64,000 nucleotides of DNA, taken from positions 1,182,001-1,246,000 of the forward strand of contig JABXYP010000001.1 in the NCBI GenBank assembly GCA_024701455.1, written 5' to 3'. This stretch comes from Bacillus sp. A301a_S52 (GTDB taxonomy: Bacteria; Bacillota; Bacilli; Bacillales; Salisediminibacteriaceae). The notes under the pieces were generated by a model. The model was not told the DNA's origin, searched no databases, and saw only the letters and a list, made by a program, of their open reading frames with translations. This document shows positions 34,652 through 43,422 of the stretch, piece by piece. Position 1 is the stretch's first letter, and every line of letters starts with the position of its first letter. A program made the translations under genes and the position numbers.

Positions 34652-35377
34652 ATGACCGTCACACATAGCAGACTATTAACACAATCAGATATAAATAAAG
34701 ATAGCCAGCCAGATTGGTTTTCTAAAGAATATGCCACATTTCGAAGCATCGTTACCAGGAAAGATTTTCCGTGTTACTTCGGGCAACAGGGAGAAAAGCG
34801 TGGAGAATTACGCTATTCATTTATAAATCATGATGACTGGTCTAGTCTGCCTCATACATTAACTGATTTTTTGAGCTTGTTTAATCAGCCTCAATTGACT
34901 CGCCACGGATTATTTGTGTTTGTTGAACCAGAGCAAGAGGAGAAAAGCCTTAACTATTACAGGGCTTATTTTTGGGAGGTATTACAGTATCTTCATGAAC
35001 ACGATCCTGAGAATTGGCCAAAGAACCAGCCTAAAGACCCTGACCACTATTTGTGGGATTTTCATTTTAATCAAGAGCCCATTTTTGTATTTGGCAATGC
35101 TCCAGCATATAAACAGCGTAAAACGAGGGATTTAGGAAATTCTTTAATACTCGGATTTCAACCGCGCCGAATATTTAAAGGGTTGGAAGGTACGGAGCCT
35201 GGCGGGGCGATGTCTCGGGAGAAAGTGAGAGAACGGGTGGAAATATGGGATAACCTTCCGAAACATCCGGATATAAGTCATTATGGTGATCCTGAACATA
35301 ATGAATGGAAACAATTTTTTATCGGCGATGATGCCGAGCCTATTAAAGGAAAATGTCCGTTTCATGTTAAGGAATAA
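34652..35377 (+). CDS. YqcI/YcgG family protein
   Basis: A 241-residue soluble protein of the YqcI/YcgG family. Visible family patterns: FPCYFGQQGEKRGELRYSF (about 39-57), HGLFVFVEPEQEE, HYLWDFHFNQEPIFVFGNAPAY (about 140-161), LILGFQPRRIFKGLEG and a Cys-containing end (GKCPFHV). The function is unknown. The ATG at 34652 follows AAGGAGG; an in-frame ATG at 34589 would add 21 residues without a ribosome site. A P450 gene follows on the same strand after 336 bases, with a family A repeat between. Confidence 0.82.
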   Translation: MTVTHSRLLTQSDINKDSQPDWFSKEYATFRSIVTRKDFPCYFGQQGEKRGELRYSFINHDDWSSLPHTLTDFLSLFNQPQLTRHGLFVFVEPEQEEKSLNYYRAYFWEVLQYLHEHDPENWPKNQPKDPDHYLWDFHFNQEPIFVFGNAPAYKQRKTRDLGNSLILGFQPRRIFKGLEGTEPGGAMSREKVRERVEIWDNLPKHPDISHYGDPEHNEWKQFFIGDDAEPIKGKCPFHVKE

Positions 35378-35407
35378 ACCACGCCACATGTCTATAGGAA
35401 TTTTTTT

Positions 35408-35500
35408 TCACAGATAATCGTCCATAAAACTCCTGCTTCAAAATAGAGAGGAGAGCTAACTCTATATTAGGAGGGAGATCGTTAAAGTCTTGATTGAAGG
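35408..35500 (+). repeat. Intergenic repeat (family A), left hairpin only
   Basis: Starts TTCACAGATAATCGTCC 31 bases after the YqcI stop, has TCAAAATAGAGAGG/AACTCTATATTAGG and then passes directly from GTTAAAGTCTTG to ATTGAAGGACC. The second hairpin is missing. The remaining 210 bases before the P450 gene show nothing definite. Confidence 0.75.
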
Positions 35501-35713
35501 ACCAATTTATCACAATTGTTTTTTAATTGGCTTCTAGGAAAAGTCGAGCTTTTGGGAAACGTCAGTTTGTAAGGGCAGATCATTAAGAGAGCCGTTTTTT
35601 TAGATGAATTTTGTATGATGAAAATGTGTTCTCTTTGTGAAAATAAGGTTTATAAAGCATGACAGGAGAGGAAGACTGATAGTAGAAGATCACTACTTAA
35701 CAGGAGGGATAGA

Positions 35714-36973
35714 ATGGGGCAAAATCGCCAAATGCCTAAAGAGGAAGGTCTTGATCATAGCTTAAAGTTATTAAAAGAGGGTTATCAGTTTATTATTAAT
35801 CGACGGCATACAATGCAATCGAACGTATTTGAAACGAGATTATTAGGAGATAAAGCCATTTGTCTATCAGGAAGTGAAGCGGCGAAGATTTTTTACGACA
35901 ATGATAAATTTAAGCGAGAGGGAGCTGCGCCGAAACCTGTTCAGAAGACGCTATTTGGTGAAGGTGGCGTGCAAGGCCTTGATGGTGAAGCACATAAACA
36001 TCGAAAGGCGATGTTCATGTCGCTAATGTCTAAAGATGATTTGCAGGAAATTCGTCGATTAACTAAAAAATATTGGGAACTAGCAGCTACTGAATGGGAA
36101 GCTCAAAAGGAAATTGTCTTGTATGAAGAAGTGAAAAAAATATTAACACGTGTAGCCTGTGAATGGACTGGGGTCCCTTTAGATGAAAATGAAGTGGCTC
36201 ACCGAGCAGAGCAGTTGAGTGACATGTTCGAAACACCTGCTGATGTGAGCTTAAGCCATTTTAAAGGGTGGCGAGCGAGGTCAAAAGCAGAGGATTGGAT
36301 AGAGGAGCTTGTTAAAGAGGTAAGAAACAATGAACGGGAAGTAGCCAAATCTCGGGCTCTTCATGCCTTTTCATGGCATAAAGATCATAATGGGGAATTA
36401 TTGGATGAGAACATTGTAGCTGTTGAGTTATTAAATTTATTGCGTCCTATCGTGGCTATTTCTGTTTATATAGCCTTTACTGCGTTAGCTGTTCATGAGT
36501 ATCCTGAGAAGGCCAAGTCTTTAAAAGGCGGGGATAGTGTTCAGTTACAGTGGTTTAGTCAAGAAGTGCGTCGTTACTATCCATTCTTTCCTTTTACCGC
36601 AGCAAAAGTGAAAGAATCGTTTACGTGGAACGGCTATGAATTTGAGAAAGATACGTTAACATTGCTAGATTTATATGGCACAAATCATCACCCAGATGAT
36701 TGGGAAAATCCAGATCGTTTTGAACCGGAGCGCTTTGCCGAATGGGATAAGAGTCCATTTGATTTTATTCCACAAGGGGGCGGCGAATTTGATATTGGAC
36801 ACCGCTGTGCAGGAGAATGGATAACAATAGATGTTATGAAAGAAAGTCTAGACTATTTAGTCAATCACCTATCTTATACACTTCCAGAGCAAGATCTCTC
36901 ATTTAGTTTGACTGAAATACCTACTGTGCCACAAAGTAAAGTTAAACTGACGAATGTGGAACGAATCACTTAA
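35714..36973 (+). CDS. Fatty acid peroxygenase, cytochrome P450 CYP152 family
   Basis: A 419-residue P450 of the CypC/YbdT type, which hydroxylates (or decarboxylates) fatty acids at the alpha/beta position using hydrogen peroxide and needs no reductase. The heme-binding loop is FDIGHRCAGEW with Cys near residue 365. The normal acid-alcohol pair of P450s is replaced by LLRPIVA, with Arg near 244 that binds the fatty acid carboxylate, the mark of this family. The ExxR motif is EVRR. Length is normal (B. subtilis CypC has 417). The ATG follows GGAGGG. Substrate and exact product cannot be read. Confidence 0.92.
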   Translation: MGQNRQMPKEEGLDHSLKLLKEGYQFIINRRHTMQSNVFETRLLGDKAICLSGSEAAKIFYDNDKFKREGAAPKPVQKTLFGEGGVQGLDGEAHKHRKAMFMSLMSKDDLQEIRRLTKKYWELAATEWEAQKEIVLYEEVKKILTRVACEWTGVPLDENEVAHRAEQLSDMFETPADVSLSHFKGWRARSKAEDWIEELVKEVRNNEREVAKSRALHAFSWHKDHNGELLDENIVAVELLNLLRPIVAISVYIAFTALAVHEYPEKAKSLKGGDSVQLQWFSQEVRRYYPFFPFTAAKVKESFTWNGYEFEKDTLTLLDLYGTNHHPDDWENPDRFEPERFAEWDKSPFDFIPQGGGEFDIGHRCAGEWITIDVMKESLDYLVNHLSYTLPEQDLSFSLTEIPTVPQSKVKLTNVERIT

Positions 36974-37009
36974 TGGTTCTAGCATAGATAACGAAAGATA
37001 AACACGTTT

Positions 37010-37049
37010 AAAGTTCGCCACTCTTTTGAAAGAGGGCGAACTTTTTTGT
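37010..37049 (+). terminator. Rho-independent terminator of the P450 gene
   Basis: Arms AAAGTTCGCC (37010-37019) and GGCGAACTTT (37034-37043), with an inner CTCTTTTGAAAGAG fold and a T-run. Confidence 0.85.
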
Positions 37050-37204
37050 GACAAGTAAGGATGTTTAATGAAGATCAAAGCTAAACAAGATGAGTAACGT
37101 TTATTTCTTTTTTATAGAGTGAGTTAGTATATGAGTCCCTTATAAATTTCTAGACTGTTATTTTAAATAATTGAATGACTCAGTCACCATTAAGTTTTCA
37201 ACAC

Positions 37205-37285
37205 CCATAAGCGAAGTTTGAAGATCTAATGATGCGAGAGGTTTTATCACTTTGGAGCGGAAGATCACTGTAGGACTCGTTTTTA
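37205..37285 (+). repeat. Degenerate intergenic repeat (family B)
   Basis: AAGCGAAGTTTGAAGATCTA and ATGATGCGAGAGGTTTTATC resemble AAGCGCAGTATGAAGATC... of the 19041 element and AGATCTAATGATGTGAAAGG at 4213. Apart from this remnant the gap from 37050 to 37379 has no feature I can support. Confidence 0.35.
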
Positions 37286-37379
37286 TATGGTGAACTTGGT
37301 GTTATTGTGTATTTAAAAGAAAGGGAAACGAAAAAATGGTTAAATTAGAAAGAGGCTATTACAGAGAGGAGAACAAACA

Positions 37380-38051
37380 ATGAACGTAACACTTGAAGTG
37401 ACATACTGCACGACTAAAGGTATTCGAACAACCTTTCATTCAGAAGGTATGGAGGCCGAAAAAGCAATTACCATCGCAGAAGATTTTCAGCGGACAGGAC
37501 GGATAAAACAGATCGTCTTTAGAGATGAGCGTGATAGTCCGTGGACGTTAAAAGAACTTAAAAGATTTTTAGAAGAGGTTAAAACGGAGCCGCATCATCT
37601 CTCTGTTTATTTTGATGGGGGATTTGATTTGGAGACACAACGATCTGGTCTTGGGTGTGTGATTTATTATGAACAAAATGACACGAATTATCGGGTGAGA
37701 AGAAACGCTACCGTGGCGTCATTGACATCGAATAACGAAGCAGAATATGCCGCTTTACATTTAGGACTTAAAGAACTTGAAGGGATCGGTGCGCATCATC
37801 TACCTATCACTATTTACGGTGATTCTCAAGTTGTGATCAATCAGTTAAAAGGAGAATGGGCGTGTATGGAGGAGATGTTAAATAAATGGGCTGACCGTAT
37901 TGATCAGCATTTAGCTAAATTAGGCATGACCGCTACTTATAAGTTAATCCCCCGTAAAGAAAACCGTGAAGCAGATCAACTGGCTACACAAGCGTTAAAC
38001 GGGCAAGAAATTATAAGTCAACGTGATGTCAGTGAGCGTGGTGCAGATTAG
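37380..38051 (+). CDS. RNase H-like protein (reverse-transcriptase-like RNase HI family)
   Basis: A 223-residue protein. Residues about 1-70 are an extra N-terminal part (LEVTYCTTKGIRTTFHSEGME, WTLKELKRFLEEV). Residues about 73-210 form an RNase H fold with all four acidic positions: Asp79 (VYFDGG), Glu120 (NNEAEY), Asp148 (YGDSQ) and Asp199 (READQLA). It resembles the YpeP-type proteins of Bacillus. Such proteins may cut RNA in RNA/DNA hybrids or act on structured RNA; the true substrate is open. The ATG follows AGAGGAG. Confidence 0.82.
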   Translation: MNVTLEVTYCTTKGIRTTFHSEGMEAEKAITIAEDFQRTGRIKQIVFRDERDSPWTLKELKRFLEEVKTEPHHLSVYFDGGFDLETQRSGLGCVIYYEQNDTNYRVRRNATVASLTSNNEAEYAALHLGLKELEGIGAHHLPITIYGDSQVVINQLKGEWACMEEMLNKWADRIDQHLAKLGMTATYKLIPRKENREADQLATQALNGQEIISQRDVSERGAD

Positions 38052-38066
38052 TCTGCACCCGCAAAA
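38040..38066 (+). terminator. Hairpin overlapping the RNase H-like gene stop
   Basis: GGTGCAGA (38040-38047) pairs with TCTGCACC (38052-38059); the stop codon TAG is in the loop. A-rich sequence follows, not T-rich, so termination strength is doubtful. The next 225 bases show nothing clear. Confidence 0.45.
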
Positions 38067-38290
38067 AAGTTAACGTATCTAGAAATGGATTGGGATTAAA
38101 GGAACGTCATTCACTCTAAGCAAGCGTTGCGACAGCAAGAGAGAAGCATATAAGGTTTTTCTGAGCTACTATCTATACAACTATCCAAATGTCAGTTAAG
38201 CTCTTACCTCATCAAGTTTTTGACTAGCACTCTTCCACTCCTACTTTCACCTATATAAATTGGTTCCTTTTTTGTTAATAATCACTAATT

Positions 38291-38319
38291 TTGACGGTAT
38301 TTTTTAATAGAGATATATG
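38291..38319 (+). promoter_or_regulatory. Likely promoter of the cellulase gene
   Basis: TTGACG (38291-38296), a 17-base spacer and TATATG (38314-38319) fit a sigma-A promoter, about 110 bases before the start. Confidence 0.5.
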
Positions 38320-38427
38320 CTAGATTATAAACTAGTAACGATGTAGAAGGTGGTGATTGACTATATAAGAGGACTCTTTCAAACCTGGTAGTATGGCATT
38401 AAAAAATTTGAAAGGTGGAGAGGACAC

Positions 38428-40140
38428 ATGGGTTATACCCAAGCGAAGTGTACGTTGAAAAAAACTGTCTTGTTTGGTTTAATTCTCTGTTTAAGTCTAT
38501 CAATGTTTGTTCCAATGACATCAGCTGAAGATGTCACTTCGTCACAGTTGGATATTCACTCCTATGTAGCTGACATGCAGCCTGGCTGGAATTTAGGAAA
38601 TACGTTTGACGCTGTTGGAGATGATGAAACAGCATGGGGAAATCCTCGTGTAACGAGAGAGTTAATAAAAACGATTGCGGATGAAGGGTATAAAAGCATT
38701 CGTATCCCAGTAACATGGCAAAATCAAATGGGTGGTTCTCCAGATTATACGATAAATGAAGATTATATTAATCGGGTGGAGCAGGCGATAGATTGGGCGT
38801 TGGAGGAAGACTTGTATGTGATGTTAAATGTGCATCATGACTCATGGCTGTGGATGTATGATATGGAACATAACTATGATGAGGTGATGGCAAGATATAC
38901 AGCTATTTGGGAACAATTGTCCGAAAAATTCAAAAACCACTCCCATAAGTTGATGTTTGAGAGTGTCAATGAGCCTAGGTTTACGCAGGAGTGGGGAGAG
39001 ATTCAAGAAAATCATCATGCTTACTTAGAAGATTTAAATAAGACGTTCTATTATATTGTCAGAGAGTCAGGAGGCAATAATGTGGAGCGCCCTTTAGTAT
39101 TGCCTACGATAGAAACAGCCACGTCTCAGGATTTACTAGATCGCTTGTATCAAACAATGGAAGACTTGGATGACCCTCATTTAATTGCCACGGTTCATTA
39201 TTATGGCTTTTGGCCCTTTAGTGTCAATATAGCAGGGTACACCCGTTTTGAACAGGAGACACAACAAGATATTATAGACACGTTTGACCGTGTTCATAAC
39301 ACATTTACAGCGAATGGTATCCCAGTTGTATTAGGTGAATTTGGTTTGTTAGGCTTTGATAAAAGTACGGACGTCATTCAGCAAGGTGAGAAATTAAAAT
39401 TTTTTGAGTTTCTCATCCATCATCTCAATGAACGTGATATAACCCATATGTTATGGGATAACGGTCAGCATTTAAATCGAGAAACTTATTCATGGTATGA
39501 TCAGGAATTTCATGACATATTAAAAGCGAGTTGGGAGGGGCGTTCTGCTACAGCAGAGTCTAATTTGATTCATGTGAGGGACGGAGAGCCAATTAGAGAT
39601 CAAGATATACAGCTTTACTTAAACGGAAATGAGCTAACAGCCTTACAGGCAGGTGAGGAATCGCTTGTTCTTGGAGAGGATTATGAGCTAGCAGGAGACG
39701 TATTAACGCTAAAAGCGGACACCCTCACACGATTAATTAGCCCTGGTCAATTAGGAACCAATGCAGTCATCACAGCGCAATTTAATTCTGGAGCAGACTG
39801 GCGTTTTCAATTACAGAATGTGGACGTGCCAACGGTCGAAAATACAGATGGCTCAACATGGCGTTTTGCGATCCCTACCCATTTTAATGGTGATAGTCTT
39901 GCGACGATGGAAGCTGTTTATGCAAACGGAGAATATGCTGGGCCACAAGATTGGACGTCATATAAAGAATTTGGCGAGGCGTTTTCCCCTAATTACGCCA
40001 CAGGGGAAATTATTATAACAGAAGCCTTCTTTAACGCGGTACGGGATGATGATATCCATTTAACATTTCATTTTTGGAGCGGAGAGACGGGGGAATATAC
40101 CTTACGTAAAAATGGCAATTATGTTCAAGGTAGACGGTAA
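38428..40140 (+). CDS. Secreted GH5 endoglucanase with Ig-like and CBM46-type modules
   Basis: A 570-residue exported cellulase. The signal peptide covers about residues 1-31 (KKTVLFGLILCLSLSMFVPMTSA). The GH5 catalytic domain (about 40-365) begins MQPGWNLGNTFDAVGDDETAW and has the acid/base Glu near 182 (SVNEPRF) and the nucleophile Glu near 304 (VLGEFGLLG). An Ig-like module (about 375-465; RDQDIQLYLNGNELTAL) and a C-terminal module (about 470-570; WRFAIPTHFNGDSLATMEAVYANGEYAGPQDW) match the GH5_4-Ig-CBM46 layout of Bacillus halodurans Cel5B. It cuts beta-1,4-glucans outside the cell and could feed the Lic-type PTS at 58-61 kb. Confidence 0.9.
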   Translation: MGYTQAKCTLKKTVLFGLILCLSLSMFVPMTSAEDVTSSQLDIHSYVADMQPGWNLGNTFDAVGDDETAWGNPRVTRELIKTIADEGYKSIRIPVTWQNQMGGSPDYTINEDYINRVEQAIDWALEEDLYVMLNVHHDSWLWMYDMEHNYDEVMARYTAIWEQLSEKFKNHSHKLMFESVNEPRFTQEWGEIQENHHAYLEDLNKTFYYIVRESGGNNVERPLVLPTIETATSQDLLDRLYQTMEDLDDPHLIATVHYYGFWPFSVNIAGYTRFEQETQQDIIDTFDRVHNTFTANGIPVVLGEFGLLGFDKSTDVIQQGEKLKFFEFLIHHLNERDITHMLWDNGQHLNRETYSWYDQEFHDILKASWEGRSATAESNLIHVRDGEPIRDQDIQLYLNGNELTALQAGEESLVLGEDYELAGDVLTLKADTLTRLISPGQLGTNAVITAQFNSGADWRFQLQNVDVPTVENTDGSTWRFAIPTHFNGDSLATMEAVYANGEYAGPQDWTSYKEFGEAFSPNYATGEIIITEAFFNAVRDDDIHLTFHFWSGETGEYTLRKNGNYVQGRR

Positions 40141-40213
40141 CATGATTTTAATTAATAGATAAAACAGCCGACCTATCGTTTTTGGAAGAAGGCAAACGAA
40201 TCTCATCTTACCA

Positions 40214-40252
40214 ACACCGTGCTTTAGAACTTTAGAAGCGACGGTGTTTTTT
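40214..40252 (+). terminator. Terminator of the cellulase gene
   Basis: ACACCGT (40214-40220) and ACGGTGT (40241-40247), with an inner GCTT/AAGC pairing, are followed by TTTTTT. Confidence 0.75.
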
Positions 40253-40269
40253 AAGACATGAGGAGGGGG

Positions 40270-40345
40270 GTCTATTTGTCAACAATTACCAATTTTTATT
40301 CAGGAGGTGTCAAGTTATCTAACGTTCTATGAATGCATATAGTCT
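40270..40345. mobile_element. Remnant of an IS3-family element end
   Basis: TTGTCAACAATTACC, AATTTTTATTCAGGAGG and ATCTAACGTTCTATGAATGC follow each other in the same order as GTCAACACTAAACTGG, AAAATTATAGGGGCTG and GTCTAACGTTCCATGAATGC at the left end of the insertion sequence at 50710. It is a decayed stub of about 75 bases. The 220 bases between it and the esterase show nothing else. Confidence 0.5.
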
Positions 40346-40563
40346 CAAACGAATAAACATAGTTAAAAAGAAGTGAGTCTAGTTCCCGAGGGGGAAGGAG
40401 ACAGATGCCAACGTATTGGATTAAAGTACCTTCTTGATAAAAAGAAAGGGTTTTCGAGAGATGGAAATGGGCTCGTTTGTTATACTTTAATTACACCTTG
40501 GAACGTCATTTTGGCGGTGCTACTTAGTAAGATGACTGACATCATAAAAGAGGAGTGGGTTCG

Positions 40564-41346
40564 ATGGCTTTAATTCAATTAAGCTTTAAATCACGAGCAT
40601 TAATGTTGCAAACCTCTGTCAATGTTTTATTACCGGTGGGAATGAATGCGGTAGATTTTACACCAAGTGATGATTTTTCTTATGTTACTGACCCTTTTCC
40701 TGTCCTATATCTTTTGCATGGTGCAACTGATGATTATTCAGCATGGCTACGTCTGTCCTCCATTGAACGATATGCTGAAGAAAAAAAATTGGCGGTCGTC
40801 ATGCCAAATGCTGATATGAGTGCGTATACGGATATGGTACATGGACATCGTTACTGGACGTATATTAGTAAGGAGCTGCCTGAGTTTATCAAAGCGACTT
40901 TTCCTATTTCTCAGCACCGTGAAGACACCTTTGCGGCTGGTCTGTCTATGGGAGGATACGGGGCTTTTAAATTAGCGTTGCGGCAACCGGAACGCTTCGC
41001 TGCAGCTGTGTCATTATCAGGTGCAGTTGATATGAGAGAAGCAAGTCAACCAGACTCCCTATTTGTGAACGCATTTGGTGAAGGGACGAAAATCGCAGGG
41101 ACAGATCTTGATCTTTTTCATTTAATTAAAAAGTTGGGGGTATATGAAGGGGCTAAACCAGCCCTTTTTCAAGCATGTGGGACAGAGGACTTTTTATATG
41201 AAGATAATGTGAGATTTAGAGATTATGCACGACAAGTAAATGCCGATTTAACTTATGAAGAAGGTCCTGGTGGTCATGAATGGGCTTATTGGGATAGAAT
41301 GATCGCTCGTGCACTGGATTGGCTGCCTTTAAAGACTACTAATTAA
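40564..41346 (+). CDS. Esterase family protein (alpha/beta hydrolase)
   Basis: A 260-residue alpha/beta hydrolase of the esterase-D/acetyl-esterase type. The oxyanion region is PVLYLLHGATDDYSAWLR (about 45-62), the nucleophile Ser is near 128 in AGLSMGGYGAFKLAL, the Asp is in CGTEDFLY (near 209) and the His near 238 is in GGHEWAYWD. There is no signal peptide, so it is cytoplasmic. Relatives remove acetyl or other short acyl groups from sugars or act on small esters. The ATG follows GAGGAG; the GTG at 40555 overlaps that site. Its place behind the cellulase suggests, but does not prove, a role in oligosaccharide use. Confidence 0.85.
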   Translation: MALIQLSFKSRALMLQTSVNVLLPVGMNAVDFTPSDDFSYVTDPFPVLYLLHGATDDYSAWLRLSSIERYAEEKKLAVVMPNADMSAYTDMVHGHRYWTYISKELPEFIKATFPISQHREDTFAAGLSMGGYGAFKLALRQPERFAAAVSLSGAVDMREASQPDSLFVNAFGEGTKIAGTDLDLFHLIKKLGVYEGAKPALFQACGTEDFLYEDNVRFRDYARQVNADLTYEEGPGGHEWAYWDRMIARALDWLPLKTTN

Positions 41347-41370
41347 AAAACCATCGTCATTTTATAATAA

Positions 41371-41399
41371 AGCTGTCCTCTAACGAGGATGGCTTTTTT
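41371..41399 (+). terminator. Rho-independent terminator of the esterase gene
   Basis: AGCTGTCCTC / GAGGATGGCT with a TAAC loop (two G-U pairs) and a run of six T residues. Confidence 0.85.
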
Positions 41400-41659
41400 G
41401 AATAGGGAGCGAGAACAAAAAAGACAAGGATAAAGCTTAATTTGTTACAGTTAGAGTGAGTTTCAAAATTATTTTTTCAACAGGAACAAGAGAACTATGC
41501 TAAATAGTCTATATCACAAGGTCTTTTTAAAAAAAGGGCGTAAGAGGGGATCTTGGCAAAGCGTCTGGATTTGTGGAAACCAGCGTCACTCAGACGGTGG
41601 AAACGAGGTGAGTCGGTGGCAGTATAGTAAAACCTTATGCAAAAATAGGCGGATGGATA

Positions 41660-41824
41660 ATGATTGGCAGTGGCATTGCAGTTGTTATCACTAGCTGTTT
41701 TTACAATGCTTTGGGCATTTTTCCAGCAACGATGCTTATTGCAGCTGGTCTTACAGGTGTTTCAAAAAAACAAACGAGTCTCACAGTGGTAATGTATTCT
41801 CGTAGTTATCGCTGTTTAGATTAA
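41660..41824 (+). pseudogene. Possible decayed small membrane protein gene
   Basis: A 54-codon frame reads MIGSGIAVVITSCFYNALGI, then FPATMLIAAGLTGVSKKQTSLTV, hydrophobic and protein-like. Near the end a one-base shift gives LVVIAV and a stop, as if the last membrane segment were frameshifted. Upstream (41462-41505) there is SKLFFQQEQENYAK, which resembles PKLNFQQEKRTIITK at about 48519-48560. I cannot name the original gene. Confidence 0.3.
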
Positions 41825-41858
41825 TCAACATGTGTAGTGGTGTTAGTAGGATGTATGA

Positions 41859-41864
41859 TATAAT
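41859..41864 (+). promoter_or_regulatory. -10 box before the preQ1 riboswitch
   Basis: TATAAT, 48 bases before the riboswitch. The matching -35 is weak. Confidence 0.4.
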
Positions 41865-41911
41865 ACATAGGTGTTTCACGAGTGATAAATGAATACCGAC
41901 TTTTGTCGGGA

Positions 41912-41945
41912 AGAGGTTCTAGCTCAACCCTCTATAAAAAACTAA
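41912..41945 (+). ncRNA. preQ1-I riboswitch aptamer
   Basis: AGAGGTTCTAGC, CAACCCTCT and ATAAAAAACTAA follow each other as in the class I preQ1 aptamer: stem AGAGG/CCTCT, a loop with CTAG, and the A-rich tail whose ACTAA pairs back to form the pseudoknot. It senses pre-queuosine-1. The tail is followed by CTAAGG (41942-41947), which can pair with CCTTAG (41968-41973) inside the next terminator. Ligand binding would occupy the tail and let the terminator form, switching off the queC-queD-queE genes. Confidence 0.93.
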
Positions 41946-41960
41946 GGAAAATGATTTTTT

Positions 41961-41989
41961 GCCATGTCCTTAGGGGGCGTGGTTTTTTT
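41961..41989 (+). terminator. Riboswitch-controlled terminator
   Basis: GCCATGTCC (41961-41969) pairs with GGGCGTGGT (41975-41983), including G-U pairs, and T residues follow. Part of the 5' arm is also complementary to CTAAGG at the riboswitch tail, giving the alternative antiterminator. Confidence 0.75.
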
Positions 41990-42018
41990 GTTTTTCATAA
42001 AAATAGGAGAGTGTCTCA

Positions 42019-42137
42019 ATGAATTTTCAACAGAAAACTTGAAGGAATGGCTACAGGACCATTGTAAAGGTCGTTTTTACACAGGTAGTTTGTGTGATGA
42101 CATTGGTTCAAAGGAGAAAACGATTCAAGAAATATAA
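42019..42137 (+). pseudogene. Small frameshifted gene between riboswitch and queC
   Basis: ATG at 42019 has a good ribosome site (AGGAG) but stops after seven codons. Restoring one T in the T-run at about 42025 would give MNFSTENLKEWLQDHCKGRF, then YTGSLCDDIGSKEKTIQEI and a stop at 42137, about 39 residues. The frame looks coding. I do not recognise the protein. It would be the first gene under riboswitch control. Confidence 0.45.
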
Positions 42138-42284
42138 GAGGTGTAGGTGTCTTTTCAACCTAACTAGTGATTAACTGATATAGCAAATGCTCGCATGATA
42201 ATAGTGAGACAGTCATGGTTGTTTGGCAACTTATAAGCTTCTTTATTATAATATGACGAATTATTTAATAAGGAGAAAGATAGC

Positions 42285-42941
42285 ATGAAACATGAAAAAG
42301 CGATCGTCGTCTTTAGTGGGGGACAAGATAGTACTACCTGTTTGTTTTGGGCGTTAGACCGATTTAAAGAAGTTGAAACAGTCACATTTAATTATAATCA
42401 GCGTCATCAATTAGAGATTGATGTAGCTAAATCCATAGCTGAGGAGCTAGGTGTTAAACATACGGTATTAGATATGGCGCTGTTAAATCAATTAGCTCCA
42501 AATGCTTTAACGAGAGATGACATTGACATTGAACAAAAAGAAGGCGAGCTGCCGTCCACGTTCGTGGAAGGACGAAATTTATTGTTTTTAACGTTTGCGG
42601 CAATAGCTGGCAAGCAAGTAGGTGCCGATCATATTGTGACAGGCGTGTGTGAAACGGATTTTAGTGGTTACCCAGACTGTCGAGATGTCTTTGTAAAGTC
42701 ACTGAACGTCACGTTAAATCTATCGATGGATCATCAATTTGTTATTCATACCCCTCTTATGTGGCTTGATAAAGCAGATACATGGGAGCTAGCTGATAAA
42801 CTAAATGCGTTTGATTATGTTAAAACGAAAACGTTAACGTGCTATAACGGCATCATCGCAGATGGTTGCGGAGAATGTCCAGCATGTGTTTTAAGACAAA
42901 AAGGTCTGGAAGCTTATGTAGCGAGAAAGGAGGCACAATAG
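42285..42941 (+). CDS. queC: 7-cyano-7-deazaguanine synthase QueC
   Basis: A 218-residue enzyme that makes preQ0 from 7-carboxy-7-deazaguanine, ammonia and ATP in queuosine biosynthesis. The ATP-binding PP-loop is [17 protein letters not shown] (about 8-24). The zinc site is the Cys cluster [19 protein letters not shown] near the C-terminus. The ATG follows AAGGAG. The queD start lies one base after its stop. Control is by the preQ1-I riboswitch 340 bases upstream, an unusually long distance because a decayed small gene lies between. Confidence 0.96.
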   Translation: MKHEKAIVVFSGGQDSTTCLFWALDRFKEVETVTFNYNQRHQLEIDVAKSIAEELGVKHTVLDMALLNQLAPNALTRDDIDIEQKEGELPSTFVEGRNLLFLTFAAIAGKQVGADHIVTGVCETDFSGYPDCRDVFVKSLNVTLNLSMDHQFVIHTPLMWLDKADTWELADKLNAFDYVKTKTLTCYNGIIADGCGECPACVLRQKGLEAYVARKEAQ

Positions 42942-42942
42942 G

Positions 42943-43422
42943 ATGGAGTTCAGAATTGTCGATAAGCTTGAGAAAATAGATGAAGATATCTCACGCAAGG
43001 AACTGAAATACCATACAAAAAGGGTCCTTGTTAGTAAGGAGTTTACGTTCGATGCGGCTCATCATCTTCACTGTTACGAAGGGAAGTGTAAAAACCTTCA
43101 CGGGCATACGTATAAAGTTATTTTTGGCATCAGCGGGTTCGTTGATGACACAGGTCTTATGATAGACTTCGGGGATATAAAAACGATTTGGAAAAACGAT
43201 ATTGAAGTGTATCTTGATCATCGTTATCTAAATGAAACCTTACCTAATATGAATACCACTGCTGAAAATATGGTCGTCTGGATTTACGAGAAGATGGCAG
43301 ATTCTCTTCGTGATAATAAGAAATTAGTAAAAGAACAAGGAGCAAGAGTGGAATTTGTTCGTTTATATGAAACACCGACGAGTTATGCGGAAGCAAGACG
43401 GGAGTGGATGGACGGTGAGTAA
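42943..43422 (+). CDS. queD: 6-carboxytetrahydropterin synthase QueD
   Basis: A 159-residue member of the 6-pyruvoyl-tetrahydropterin synthase fold. It turns 7,8-dihydroneopterin triphosphate into 6-carboxy-tetrahydropterin, the second queuosine step. The zinc His residues are in FDAAHHLHCYEGKCKNLHGHTYKV (about 32-55), and the catalytic Cys lies in the same stretch. YLDHRYLNE and the C-terminal EFVRLYETPTSYAE are also typical. The gene starts one base after queC and overlaps queE by 8 bases. Confidence 0.95.
   Translation: MEFRIVDKLEKIDEDISRKELKYHTKRVLVSKEFTFDAAHHLHCYEGKCKNLHGHTYKVIFGISGFVDDTGLMIDFGDIKTIWKNDIEVYLDHRYLNETLPNMNTTAENMVVWIYEKMADSLRDNKKLVKEQGARVEFVRLYETPTSYAEARREWMDGE

Noticed and set aside
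40373..40573. 66-codon frame before the esterase
   Set aside because: It overlaps the esterase ribosome site and start, and its content is not protein-like.
41531..41610. Further copy of the family B repeat (GGGATCTTGGCAAAGCGTCTGG)
   Set aside because: Only about a dozen scattered bases agree with the 19041 element; this is not above chance for such sequence.
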